A DNA stretch of 28,745 nucleotides from Folioceros fuciformis (taxonomy: Eukaryota; Anthocerotophyta; Anthocerotopsida; Anthocerotales), in assembly GCA_049999805.1 (NCBI GenBank), contig JBNGIO010006207.1, positions 92,835 to 121,579 of the forward strand, in the 5' to 3' direction. Made by a program: the position numbers and the translations under genes. The notes under the pieces are model-generated. The model worked only from the letters and a program-made list of their open reading frames with translations. It had not been told where the DNA came from and did not search any database. Position 1 is the first letter of the stretch; every line of letters begins with the position of its first letter. Shown here one piece after another: positions 10,955 to 20,718 of the stretch.

Positions 10955-13900
10955 TCACGACGCATCGGCCTTGGCCTTGGCCTTGCCCAGATTTGCAAGG
11001 GCAGCATATGCACCGTTGGGCTTCACAATCAGCTCGTCATGGCGACCTTGCTCTGCAATACACCCGTTTCTCACCACAACAATCAGATCTGCATTCTGTA
11101 TTGTGGATAGCCGGTGGGCTATTACCACAGTGGTACGGCCTACAGCCACACGGTCTAAGGCCTCCTGCACAAGCCGCTCGGATTCGCTGTCAAGTGCACT
11201 GGTTGCTTCATCCAACAACAGTATCGGAGGGCGCTTCATGATAGCTCGTGCGATGGCTACCCTTTGCTTCTGCCCACCAGACAGCTGAATCCCTCGTTCT
11301 CCCACCAGGGTGCTGTAACCATCAGGCATCTCCGAGATGAATTTGTGGGCGTTGGCAGTCACAGCTGCAGCTTCTACCTCTTCTTGAGAGGCACTCGGGC
11401 CATTTCCCTGCTTCCCGTATTGTATGTTGGCCCTGACGGTGTCGTTGAAGATGACAGGCTCTTGGCTCACTAATGCCAACTGCTGCCGGTACCAACGGAT
11501 CTGCAGCTCCTTGATGTTCACGTGGTCGAGCAAAATCGCGCCGGAATCCGGGTCATAGAACCGCTCCAGCAAAGCAATCACAGTGGACTTCCCACTCCCA
11601 CTCTCACCGACAATAGCCACTGTCTGTGGGAAGCACAAACGACAAATGATGAGTGATGCATGTGAAATGCTCACCTTCGACTAATTGCTGCTTGCCGCTT
11701 TGAAGTACCTTCCCCGCTGGCACAACCAGAGACAGTTTCCGGAAAATTGTAACTTCAGGTCTCGAAGGATACGTGAAAACAATGTCCTGAAGTTCAAGAG
11801 TTCCTTCAACCGACTGTAAAACCTTTCCTTCCTTGATCTCTGGGTCAATTTTGGAACGTTCATTCAAGATCCCAAAGATGGAGCGGACTGCTGACTTGAC
11901 TTTTCCCAGATCTGGAGCCAAAGTCATAGTAGATGCAATGGTCGTAGCGCTCAAAGCTACTGCCAGGAAAACCTGCATCCACAAGACAAACCAGCTTTCG
12001 AGATCATAAGCCAGACCAGAAGAGAACTGCAAGGAAACACCAAACATGGATAAGGTTGCGGTTGATAATATCTCATGCTGCAACATACCCGAAACACTTT
12101 GTTGTATGTTGTCTTCCCGTCTCTGACTAGACGAGAACCGTACCAGAAACTAAGAGCGTAAGCGGAGAATAAGGCAAGCTGTGCCAGGCCAAGGCCTAAT
12201 CCAGTCACAAAGCCTTGATTGATGCCATTTCTCTTGGGAACTTCGATTTTAGCTTGATACTCCCGTACTACCTTGTTCTCGGCGCAGAAAGAAGCCACAG
12301 TCCGAATACTGCCAACAGCATCGCATGCCATCTGACTGGCCTCTTCATATTGTTCCTGTTTGCGAGAACAAACAAATCAGAAAATTAAAACAATGCATTC
12401 ACGGTACTTGAAGCTTGACAAAATGAGGATGCCAGTTTCTTCTGAACCTGAGCTCTTCCGGCGTATCCTTTTGTTCTGTTGAATTGACCCACAGCTTGAA
12501 GGCCAAACAGAGGCATGATGGCTAACACCACCAACGTGAGCTGCCAGTTCGCCAATAAGCCAACGACGATGGCCGCGACAAGAGTGGTTGAATTTTGGAC
12601 AAGAATCCCCAGTGCCTCTGCCACTATACTCTGAATAAGAGACGCATCAACTGCTAATCGGGCACTGATTGCTCCACTGATAAAGACCACAAAAGACTGT
12701 CATGGAACCCACCATTTTAGACATTTTAGTGCCCATCAGCTCCAATGCAGAACAAGAACTTACCTCGTATTCTTTGCATCATCAAACCAGCTGATGTCTT
12801 GCCTGACAATCCTGTCAAACATCAATCGCCGGACTGTTCGTGTAAGCTGATGTCCCATCACAGATAAGCAGAATCTGCCAGCTGGGCCAAAAAGGGCAAG
12901 CGCTACGCCCAAAACTAGGAACATGGAAGCCCAGAAATTGGCCTTTTTGCGCACTTCATGGGGGTCGGGGTTGAAATAGACTGACACAACTTGAGCCAGA
13001 ACCACGGCTGTAACTGGAGTACCAAGCCCATACAGAACGGAAGTAAAGCAGCCGAACAGTCCAAGTAGCTTTCCACTTTTGCCAAGAAGACCTGCAAGAC
13101 GGAGGATAGAACTGTCCCTCTGTCTAACCTCTCCGGTCTCCAAGTCACCACCCACGTCTCTTTCTCCACCCCAAAGGGATGCCAGCAAGCCCTGACTCTT
13201 GGAGGTCTTCCTATCATCAGGCTTGGAGCTCCCTTTCCTGTTGTGTAAATGATCAGAGATAATTAAGAAAACCCAGTCTCAAGCAGAGGTTAGCGTGCAC
13301 AACCATACCTGGAAGAATTTGATCTCCATGATCCCGTGCTGTGTGAACGGTCAATGACCCCAGAAGAGAGCACCTCATCATTGTCAATACCAGGCTCCTC
13401 CCTTTCATCCACGTTACTCAACTCCTGAAGGTGCACCAGCTTCGCGTAGGTCCCACCTTCGTTCCTCAGAAGATTCACATGCGTCCCTGCAAGCGACCCA
13501 CATGAATCATGTTTTGCTCCACAAGAATTACTGTGCATACCTTCAGCCATGTTATTGGTCCGATGCCTAGCTCTACATAGGAATCGATGTAGGAACTGAC
13601 CCAATTCAATAATTTTTCCCTGATGTACCACTGCAATCATGTCTGCATGACGGATGGTGGAAAGCCGATGGGCGACCACGACTGTTGTCCGATCTTTCAT
13701 GAGCCGGTCCAAGGCTTCTTGCACCGCGCGCTCTGATCGTGTATCTAAAGCACTTGTTGCTTCATCGAGCAGAAGTATCTTTGGATCTTTCAAAATGGCT
13801 CGTGCAATAGCCACCCTCTGTTTCTGGCCACCTGACAAGTGAGTGCCATGCTCTCCGACCTGAGTTTCGTAACCCTGACACGACAAAGTCCATGTGAGCT

Positions 13901-16338
13901 CCTCTTTCCTATGCTCATTGACAGGAGAAAGAGCTGAATTTTCTCTACACTCACCAGAGGAAGTTTTCCTATGAAAGTTGCAGCATTAGCAAGCTCCGCC
14001 GCAGCCTGGATCTCTTCCATCGTCGCTCCTTCTTTGCCATATGCAATGTTTCGCAAGATGGAGGNNNNNNNNNNNNNNNNNNNNNNNNNNNNNNNNNNNN
14101 NNNNNNNNNNNNNNNNNNNNNNNNNNNNNNNNNNNNNNNNNNNNNNNNNNNNNNNNNNNNNNNNNNNNNNNNNNNNNNNNNNNNNNNNNNNNNNNNNNNN
14201 NNNNNNNNNNNNNNNNNNNNNNNNNNNNNNNNNNNNNNNNNNNNNNNNNNNNNNNNNNNNNNNNNNNNNNNNNNNNNNNNNNNNNNNNNNNNNNNNNNNN
14301 NNNNNNNNNNNNNNNNNNNNNNNNNNNNNNNNNNNNNNNNNNNNNNNNNNNNNNNNNNNNNNNNNNNNNNNNNNNNNNNNNNNNNNNNNNNNNNNNNNNN
14401 NNNNNNNNNNNNNNNNNNNNNNNNNNNNNNNNNNNNNNNNNNNNNNNNNNNNNNNNNNNNNNNNCTTGCCGCTCCCACTCTCACCAACAAGGGCGGCTGT
14501 GCAATGAGATGGGATGGAAAGACAGAAGTCTGAGAAGATTTGGACTCCAGGACGAGTGGGGTAGCAAAAATGAACTTTGTCGAACTCAATTTCTCCTTTC
14601 AGATCAAGAACAGTTTCTCCATGAACCGAGGAGGAGTCAATGTCAGGTTTCCTCTTTATAATCTCGAACATTTTGAAGGCTGCCTGTTGTCCAAGCTGAA
14701 ACGAATTCACTGCCGGAGCAGCCTGACCAAGCGCACTGCAATGGAAAAACAAAGCCAGGCAAGGTGTGAAAGGAGAAGCAGCTGCAAAACCAAGCCACAA
14801 TGACAAATGCTGAGCCGAAAAACGGTGATTGCATCGCTTACAGGCCTCCCATCACTGTTGAGAAGATGACTGTGAGTGCAGTTCCACCCCGATAACCCTC
14901 TTTAGTGACAAGTATCCCTCCATACCAGAAAGATAATGCATAGGTGCAGTATAGAACAAAGAATATTGTTGAAAAGCTCCAGGAATTGTGAAAGGCCTGA
15001 ACACGTGAAACCTTGTACCCCTTCTTGAGCGCCTTGTCGTAATCTTGCACAGCCTTTCTCTCACCATTGAAGGACACCACCTGATGCAAGATTTAACAAG
15101 CATTTCATACTACTTTCCTCGCAAATATCAACACCAAACCTTAGCACCTGGAACAATACCCCTTGACATCGACACAGATACTGCAAGCGATACTCATTCT
15201 TACAGTTCGCATAGACCCAATGACTTGCTCCACAATCTTTGCTGCTTCCGAATATGAATCTTGTCCTTCCTTGGCATGCTTCTGGAGGAAGATACCGACC
15301 AAAGCTCCCGCCACCACAAGGAGTGGGAGACTGACAAGGGACACAAGAGCCAGCTTCCACCCCTCTATGAAAGCAATCACGTAACCCCCCAAGAACGTGG
15401 CCATGAACTGAATGAATTTGCCAACCTGAGAGTGAAGCACTTTGCTGGTGACATCCGGTACCTTAGTAAAGCTTTGCACGAAATGTTGCCAAGGCGGCAG
15501 AACACCTTACCTGGTCACCAATAGCTCCTTGAATAAGAAGGGTATCCCCGGATAGTCTGGCTATAACCTCCCCAGTGGCAGTTTCCTTATCAAAAAATGC
15601 AACATCTTGTCTTATAACAGCTCTCAGATAGGCGGCCCGAATCCGAGAAGATTGCCTTTCTCCTGTGGCTATCCACAATGACACCTCTACACCACAGTGT
15701 CACACAGACTCAGAAGCAGCAGATCCCGTCCAATTGACCTCGACGTTGCGAGCCATGCATCGATGATTCAGTCAGGGTTGTGTCTAACCAGTGTAAGCTG
15801 CAAGCCCAGAAGCCAGACCTATGTAGATGAATTTTAGTACCAGCTGCCCCACAGGCACAGTAGCAAAATCAGATTCAACCTTGATTCAGGACATTCGTAA
15901 TCACAACGCTTTCAACATATCTTACTCAATATCAACCAATTCGATGGTGCAAACCTTATTGACTTCGTGAGTGACAGAACTCGATCCATTTTCACCAAAG
16001 GCGTTGATCGTGGAGCCCAAAAGAAGGGTCATTGCAGGCTGAGACACTCCAACAGCAATCGCAGACAAGGTGCCAAAGAACATGAGGACGTAATCTAAGG
16101 TATCTGCGAAAGCAAAGAGCCGAACGAAAGGCACGACTTGTGCCTTTTCGGCCTGCGGCTTCTCTTGCCCTTCCTCCTTAGATTCACCGCCGCCATCTGG
16201 AAGCAAGTGATCTGATATGTGTGCTGCACCGTCACTTGGATTCAGCACTGACACTTCCCCCCGTCCACCATTCAACGTAGTCCCAGGTCCCGGCTCCTGC
16301 AACGTGCTTGACAGATCCTTTTCCAAACTGCTTTCCAT
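10955..16338 (-). CDS. ABCB (MDR/P-glycoprotein-type) ABC transporter
   Basis: A full-size ABC exporter in the order TMD1-NBD1-TMD2-NBD2. Exons, minus strand: 16338-15955, 15843-15789, 15686-15511, 15425-15204, 15080-14842, 14735 into the gap, gap to 13955, 13874-13601, 13486-13309, 13237-12764, 12676-12448, 12355-12089, 11972-11709, 11623-10955. All visible introns are GT-AG, 71-123 bp, and all phases fit. The start ATG at 16338 has G at -3 and +4. TMD1 spans about residues 70-390 ([26 protein letters not shown]). NBD1 has Walker A GESGSGK (443-449) cut at the gap, then [20 protein letters not shown] and VVAHRLST. A Ser- and charge-rich linker leads to TMD2 (exons 10-13). NBD2, mostly in the last exon, has [29 protein letters not shown] and VIAHRLST. 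The length is about 1,320 residues if the gap hides the roughly 49 expected. Both ATP sites keep every motif visible. Plant ABCBs sit in the plasma membrane and several move auxin or other hydrophobic compounds; the substrate here cannot be told. The stop is TGA. Confidence 0.95.
14065..14464. other. Assembly gap, 400 N, inside ABCB NBD1
   Basis: A run of 400 N begins directly after the Walker A codons GESGSGK and ends before [11 protein letters not shown]. By family comparison it should hold the rest of Walker A, the Q-loop (VSQEP) and about 49 residues in all, plus an intron. Translations that run through it are artefacts. Confidence 0.95.
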
Positions 16339-16599
16339 GCCTGCGCCTGATGATCCTCACTGGCCAGCGCTGTCAAATTCTACTGGCATGAGGTACCACC
16401 AAAATTCGCACTCACTGTACAAAGCACATTGCCTGCATTTTCTGAATTGTCCCTTCCGCCACTACTGTTAGCCACGACCCACCACGGGCAAGGAGCTACC
16501 ACCGGGCAACTTTGCCCAGCTATTTGTGCTGCAGACTTCTACCACAAAAGGACAAGTGATCAGTCAACAGACGACCTGGCCAATCAGAAGGAGCAGGCC

Positions 16600-16856
16600 A
16601 ATTAGCTTGCGCGACAAGGTAACGCAACACAGGAAAACTTGCAGACCAAGATACATGTAGTTTTCTAAGTCACAAAATTCCTCGGGGAATGTGGTACCTG
16701 CGCGCATGTGCTCCGCAACTTCCAGGCGAATTAGCTTGCGCCGCAAGGTAACGCAACACAGGAAAACTTGGAGACCAAGATACATGTAGATTTCAAATAA
16801 GTGACAAAAGTCCTCGGGGAATGTGGTATCTGCGCGCATGTGCTCCGCAAGTTCCA
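16600..16856. repeat. 129-bp tandem duplication upstream of ABCB
   Basis: Two direct copies begin with AATTAGCTTGCG at 16600 and 16729. They share long identical stretches such as AGGTAACGCAACACAGGAAA and differ by about six substitutions and a 3-bp indel. They lie 260-520 bp before the ABCB start codon. On the minus strand both copies stay open in one frame (97 codons from 16857), giving a repeated peptide around MYLGLQVFLCCVTL. Whether this is coding or a duplicated upstream element cannot be decided from the sequence. Confidence 0.85.
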
Positions 16857-17123
16857 TGCTTGCTTCCTCGAAAATTTGTTGTTCCGTTTGCTACCAGCCA
16901 AACCATTTCCCTGTCACCTGTAAGCCGTTTGCTGTAAGATATTCCTACTCCCGAGCATAAATGTGGTGGGGTCACAGCATCTATCCAGTGAGCAGGTTGT
17001 GTACGTCCTGACCTGAAGGTAATATATGTACGCATGTGTGTTTGTCAGCCGACTCCTCACACATGCTGGCTTTTATTGGTAGCGTGTCGGAAGCCGCCAT
17101 GTGATTCATGAGTCGCGTGTGGA

Positions 17124-17131
17124 TATATAAA
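17124..17131 (+). promoter_or_regulatory. TATA-box-like TATATAAA
   Basis: TATATAAA lies about 250 bp before the possible small ORF at 17378 and 175 bp before the telobox at 17306. Its use is unproven. Confidence 0.3.
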
Positions 17132-17290
17132 GTAGGTCGTTCCTATCAATGATCTTTCACGGCGTCAGGAATTGGGACACGTTAGCCCGCACGCGCAGAA
17201 ACGATGTGAGCCCAACTATCGACAAGAACATCAAAATGGGCCCCATCCCAGCCAGCCTTTACAGGGGAAGTTCAGACGTTGAACTCCCAC

Positions 17291-17314
17291 CACGTGAATC
17301 TCCCGTTAGGGTTT
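17291..17314 (+). promoter_or_regulatory. G-box and telobox pair
   Basis: CACGTG (17291-17296) is followed ten bases later by TTAGGGTTT (17306-17314). Both are common plant promoter elements: the first is bound by bHLH and bZIP factors, the second is the telobox. They lie about 60-90 bp before the ATG at 17378 and about 950 bp upstream of the ABCB start on the other strand. The telobox shares CGTTAGGGTTTC with the one at 20510. Confidence 0.45.
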
Positions 17315-17377
17315 CCGGCTTCCCGTCCGCCTGTTGTCTGCGGTAGGAAAGCATGCAGGCAGCTGGAAGGAGTACAG

Positions 17378-17632
17378 ATGAGAGCCGTTGCTGTCAGGGA
17401 CTCGGGAAAGAAGTGGTCGTGCCTGCCATTCTCACAGCAAACAGAAACTTCTCCTGCGACTGCGGTCTCTCAAGACGAGGTTGAAGTTGGCATTTGGCGG
17501 CAAGGGGCCTGGGATTGTTTGCGCCTTGAGGAGGAGAATTGTCTGTTTGGAGTATGGTACGATCCTCAAACAAATAGAAAGTGCCAGATACTGTACATAT
17601 ATATCTGTTCCAGCTACAGCACAGCACAGTGA
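17378..17632 (+). CDS. Possible small hypothetical protein or first exon
   Basis: An 84-codon frame runs from the ATG at 17378 to a stop at 17630. The composition is protein-like (DEVEVGIWRQGAWDCLRLEE, LFGVWYDPQTNRKCQ) until a repetitive tail just before the stop, so the real exon may end earlier, for example at a GT near 17580. A telobox and G-box lie just upstream. I recognise no family. The short length and weak start context keep confidence low. Confidence 0.25.
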   Translation: MRAVAVRDSGKKWSCLPFSQQTETSPATAVSQDEVEVGIWRQGAWDCLRLEEENCLFGVWYDPQTNRKCQILYIYICSSYSTAQ

Positions 17633-17732
17633 CGATGCGGATACCGTCCTATCACCGTCAGGCGCCTCCTACAACTTCGATCCTTCCTGTTGCAGCTGAC
17701 ACCATAGAGTCCTGTCCTACATTTAGCGCTTT

Positions 17733-17860
17733 GTGCCCGGATTGGTGCAATGTCCTCTGTGGTTGGATGCATTTAGCGTTGTGTGTCCGGTTTGGTACAA
17801 TGTCCTGTCCGGTTTGGTCCAATGTCCTGTTTGGTTGGATGCCCAAACCAAACCGGACAC
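17733..17860. repeat. 22-bp minisatellite with terminal inverted arm
   Basis: Variants of TCCGGTTTGGTACAATGTCC recur at about 17737, 17786 and 17808, separated by a GGTTGGATGC spacer. The 14-bp arm GTGTCCGGTTTGGT (17783-17796) is perfectly inverted at 17847-17860, so a hairpin with a 50-nt loop is possible. Confidence 0.7.
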
Positions 17861-18388
17861 CATGAATCCAGGCATCGAGGCATCGAGGAAGAATATCTGG
17901 TGGATACCCCAGGAAGATAAATGACTATAATACGTAGAGAGAAAGTGCCTGGTTGGGCATGCCATACCTCCAAGAGAATCTCATCTGGATTTGGCTACCG
18001 ATGCTTCCAGAAATTCCGCATAGGCCGTCAGGAGCAGTCTCCTAGCTGATTGCCGTCTGCCCCCTCCAGCTGTTATTCCCTGTTCCCAAATTAGGAGAAT
18101 CACGCCCTACAGGCAAGCCACAACTCTGTACTGTAGTCCAGCAAATGCGTCGGAAGCGGAAGCTGCTTTACATCCAATTCGGATCCCCCACGTGTCAAGG
18201 AGAATCCATGTTGTCGTTTTTTTTTGACCAAGGAGGTTCCATTTACAGCACAGTCACCTGTAGCTTCGTGTCGTGGACTAGAAAAGATTTCTTATTCCTC
18301 TCCTTCGTAAAGTTCACGTCAATTCAGATGACCACCTCCAGTGTCAGGGGATGAATTGCAAGGCAATGCAGTGAAGGGGACGTGAGAT

Positions 18389-18558
18389 NNNNNNNNNNNN
18401 NNNNNNNNNNNNNNNNNNNNNNNNNNNNNNNNNNNNNNNNNNNNNNNNNNNNNNNNNNNNNNNNNNNNNNNNNNNNNNNNNNNNNNNNGGACCAAACAGG
18501 TTCCTTCCGAGGGACCAAACAGGTTCCTTCCGAGGGACCAAACAGGTTCCTTCCGAGG
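18389..18558. repeat. 23-bp minisatellite with collapsed gap
   Basis: A gap of 100 N (18389-18488) is followed by three near-identical 23-bp units containing GACCAAACAGGTTCC. The gap abuts the array, so the true array is probably longer and was not assembled. Open frames through it on both strands are products of the repeat. Confidence 0.85.
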
Positions 18559-18559
18559 A

Positions 18560-19570
18560 GCCAAGCTCTTGGCCAACCTCCAATTTGAGCCACCCGACGT
18601 TTCAGAAGTGGCAGGATTCGGCGTGATAGGATGTCACAAGGTACAAATCTGATGCGAGAAATGTGCTTGACAAGACGTGGGGTGAAGTCCTCTGCCCGGT
18701 TCCCGACCTCTTAGTCTACCAACAATGTCTCGAATTTCATAAGGACCTCATTTGCAAGCAAATTGAAACGTCGCAACGTTGGTCCCCTCGTCTGCGGGAT
18801 AGTTTCTTGATCGAATAATTCTTTCTCGAAGACGTAACACATTTGCAGCCAGACTGTTGTCAGCTTGGCGTAGAACTACTAACTTGCACCACCATAGGCT
18901 GCTGGGAGCTATGTGCATGTACACCTAGGTCACACCCGTCACAGGAGGAAGCATTCATGTACTGATACAATGTGCAGCTCGTCATAAGCTAGCCTGATCA
19001 GTCGGAGCTGCGATTGATTCGCCAATCGATCGGTCAATTGATCAGCCAGCTGATCGGTTTGCGACAGCTCCGTCGGGCCACGATCCCGAACTACGTAGCT
19101 AGTGCAACTCACTGCATGACAGAAAATGGAAAGTATAACAACCTCGTTGGTGACAAGATCAGTACGACAGTAGAATCGATTCTGTCCGAGACGACCGAAA
19201 TTCTGATTCAGATGAGCTCTCTCGATTTGCAGAAGTGCACTGGGGACGGATTTCTGTATGAGTACGAGGCAGGTGCGGGTGTGGGGTATGCAAGTCGCGG
19301 CGAACGGGAAAGCGGTGAGATGGTAGCGTGTGGCACTGCGTATGGCACAAATAAGGCCACAGAGAGGGAGACTGCCGCACAGCTGTGGCCCAGACATCGA
19401 GTGTCCTGTTTTATTACTCGTTTGTGAAGAACAGGCGACGGCACCGGCGTGTGCGACGGTGAAGCGCACCGGTGGGCAGGGCAGGAGGCCTCATGGCATG
19501 AATAGCCGTGCCTCGATCCGGAGGTTTAGCGTAGCCCTGCTCCTCGAGAGGAAGGCGGCAGTCAGCCTCC
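18560..19570. other. No supported gene
   Basis: Open frames of 176 codons (19469-18939, minus) and 137 codons (19014-19427, plus) overlap fully. The minus one opens only with GTG. Neither has a recognisable domain. A GATC-rich patch at about 18994-19062 repeats GATCAG/GATCGG and gives the minus frame a DQLADQLTDRL-like repeat. Confidence 0.45.
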
Positions 19571-19798
19571 TAGCTTTCCACCGTCCTTCATGCCTGCTTC
19601 AGATTTCAGATATTGTGCTGTAGCTTTCCACCATCCTTCATGCCGGCTTCATATTTCAGATTTTGTGTCGTAGCTTTCTACCATCCTTCACGCCTGCTTC
19701 AGATTTCAGATTTTGTGTCGTAGCTTTCTACCATCCTTCACGCCTGCTTCAGATTTCAGATTTTGTGTCGTAGCTTTCCACCATCCCTCATGCCGGCA
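19571..19798. repeat. 50-bp tandem repeat, about 4.5 copies
   Basis: Copies begin TAGCTTTC at 19571, 19621, 19671, 19721 and 19771, the last one partial. Copies three and four are almost identical, which suggests recent expansion. No coding role is seen. Confidence 0.9.
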
Positions 19799-20509
19799 TG
19801 AATGCGGGTCGTTCATCAGCGGCCACCTGCTAGTAAGGCAGCGCAAGCCGCCTGCTGCAACTTGGAGCCATGCAGAGCGTGCGCATGAGTTAGATCTCAA
19901 ACTGGAGGGAAGACGTTGAAGAGTCTATGTCGGGTGTTCATACAACAAAAGATGCTACACATTTGGCTACCGATGCTCCCTAGACAACCTGTGTGATCCA
20001 GCACACAAAATCTGAGGGTACATAAGATAATACGATTATCAGTGTAAGGGTCATTCCAACCGGGGTACTATATGTGCCTAAAGTTATACATGCAAGAGAG
20101 CCTATCCCTATCAGAATTCTGTCATTCCTGTAAAGCACTGAATCTGGGACTCACTGTGGTCAGACAATGGAATGACTTGGAGAATCCATGAACTGTGTCC
20201 AACAAAGTGCATGGATTAGCATCACACACCTCCGTCTCATCTCCACGGAACGAAGACAATTTGAGCCACTGACATTCAATGTATACGCACATTTGTGTTC
20301 GTCATTGGACGGAACATGCAGAGTTTGTGCCGGGAACAGTCCTGAGATTGGTGAGTTGCTGGAAATTGTGTCTTTCTATCAACCCCATCTGCACCGTGGG
20401 GCATGTCAACTCTCACACGGGGAAGATCGCGAGAGACGATAACGATCAGATGAAAGCGAGCGGCCATCCCAGTCCCATGAGGGGAAGTTGGCCAGGCGGG
20501 TGCATGTTT
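19799..20509. other. No supported gene; upstream region of TRF-like gene
   Basis: Short frames without motifs. The 3' end of this stretch is probably promoter sequence for the gene starting at 20719. Confidence 0.5.
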
Positions 20510-20511
20510 CG

Positions 20512-20520
20512 TTAGGGTTT
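20512..20520 (+). promoter_or_regulatory. Telobox upstream of TRF-like gene
   Basis: TTAGGGTTT, a plant telomere-repeat unit and known promoter element, lies 199 bp before the ATG of the TRF-like gene. It is embedded in CGTTAGGGTTTC, the same 12-mer found at 17305. Because the downstream gene encodes a telobox Myb domain, the site could be its own target. Confidence 0.5.
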
Positions 20521-20718
20521 CTGACTTCTGGTTGGTCAGTCTGTTCTGGCGAGGAAAAATCGGATGCAGGACGGGTCCGGTATTTTGTTGGCTGACGGTG
20601 GAATCGATGCTGCCTGAGTCATCGAGAATCGAATTTCCTGGTTTGCAGAGATATGATGTTGCATCGACGTGCTTTCACAGCAAGGTGGTGAGGATTGGTA
20701 GCTACAGAAGGTTCTGTT

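Noticed and set aside
13971-14661. Plus-strand frames through the 400-N gap
   Set aside because: They are antisense to ABCB exons and consist mostly of N.
18319-18593. Several frames through the 18.4-kb gap
   Set aside because: They are translations of a 23-bp repeat and of N.
18939-19469. 176-codon minus-strand and 137-codon plus-strand frames
   Set aside because: They overlap fully, have no known motif, and the minus one lacks an ATG start.
19571-19798. CRISPR-like array
   Set aside because: The repeats are contiguous with no unique spacers, and the genome is eukaryotic.
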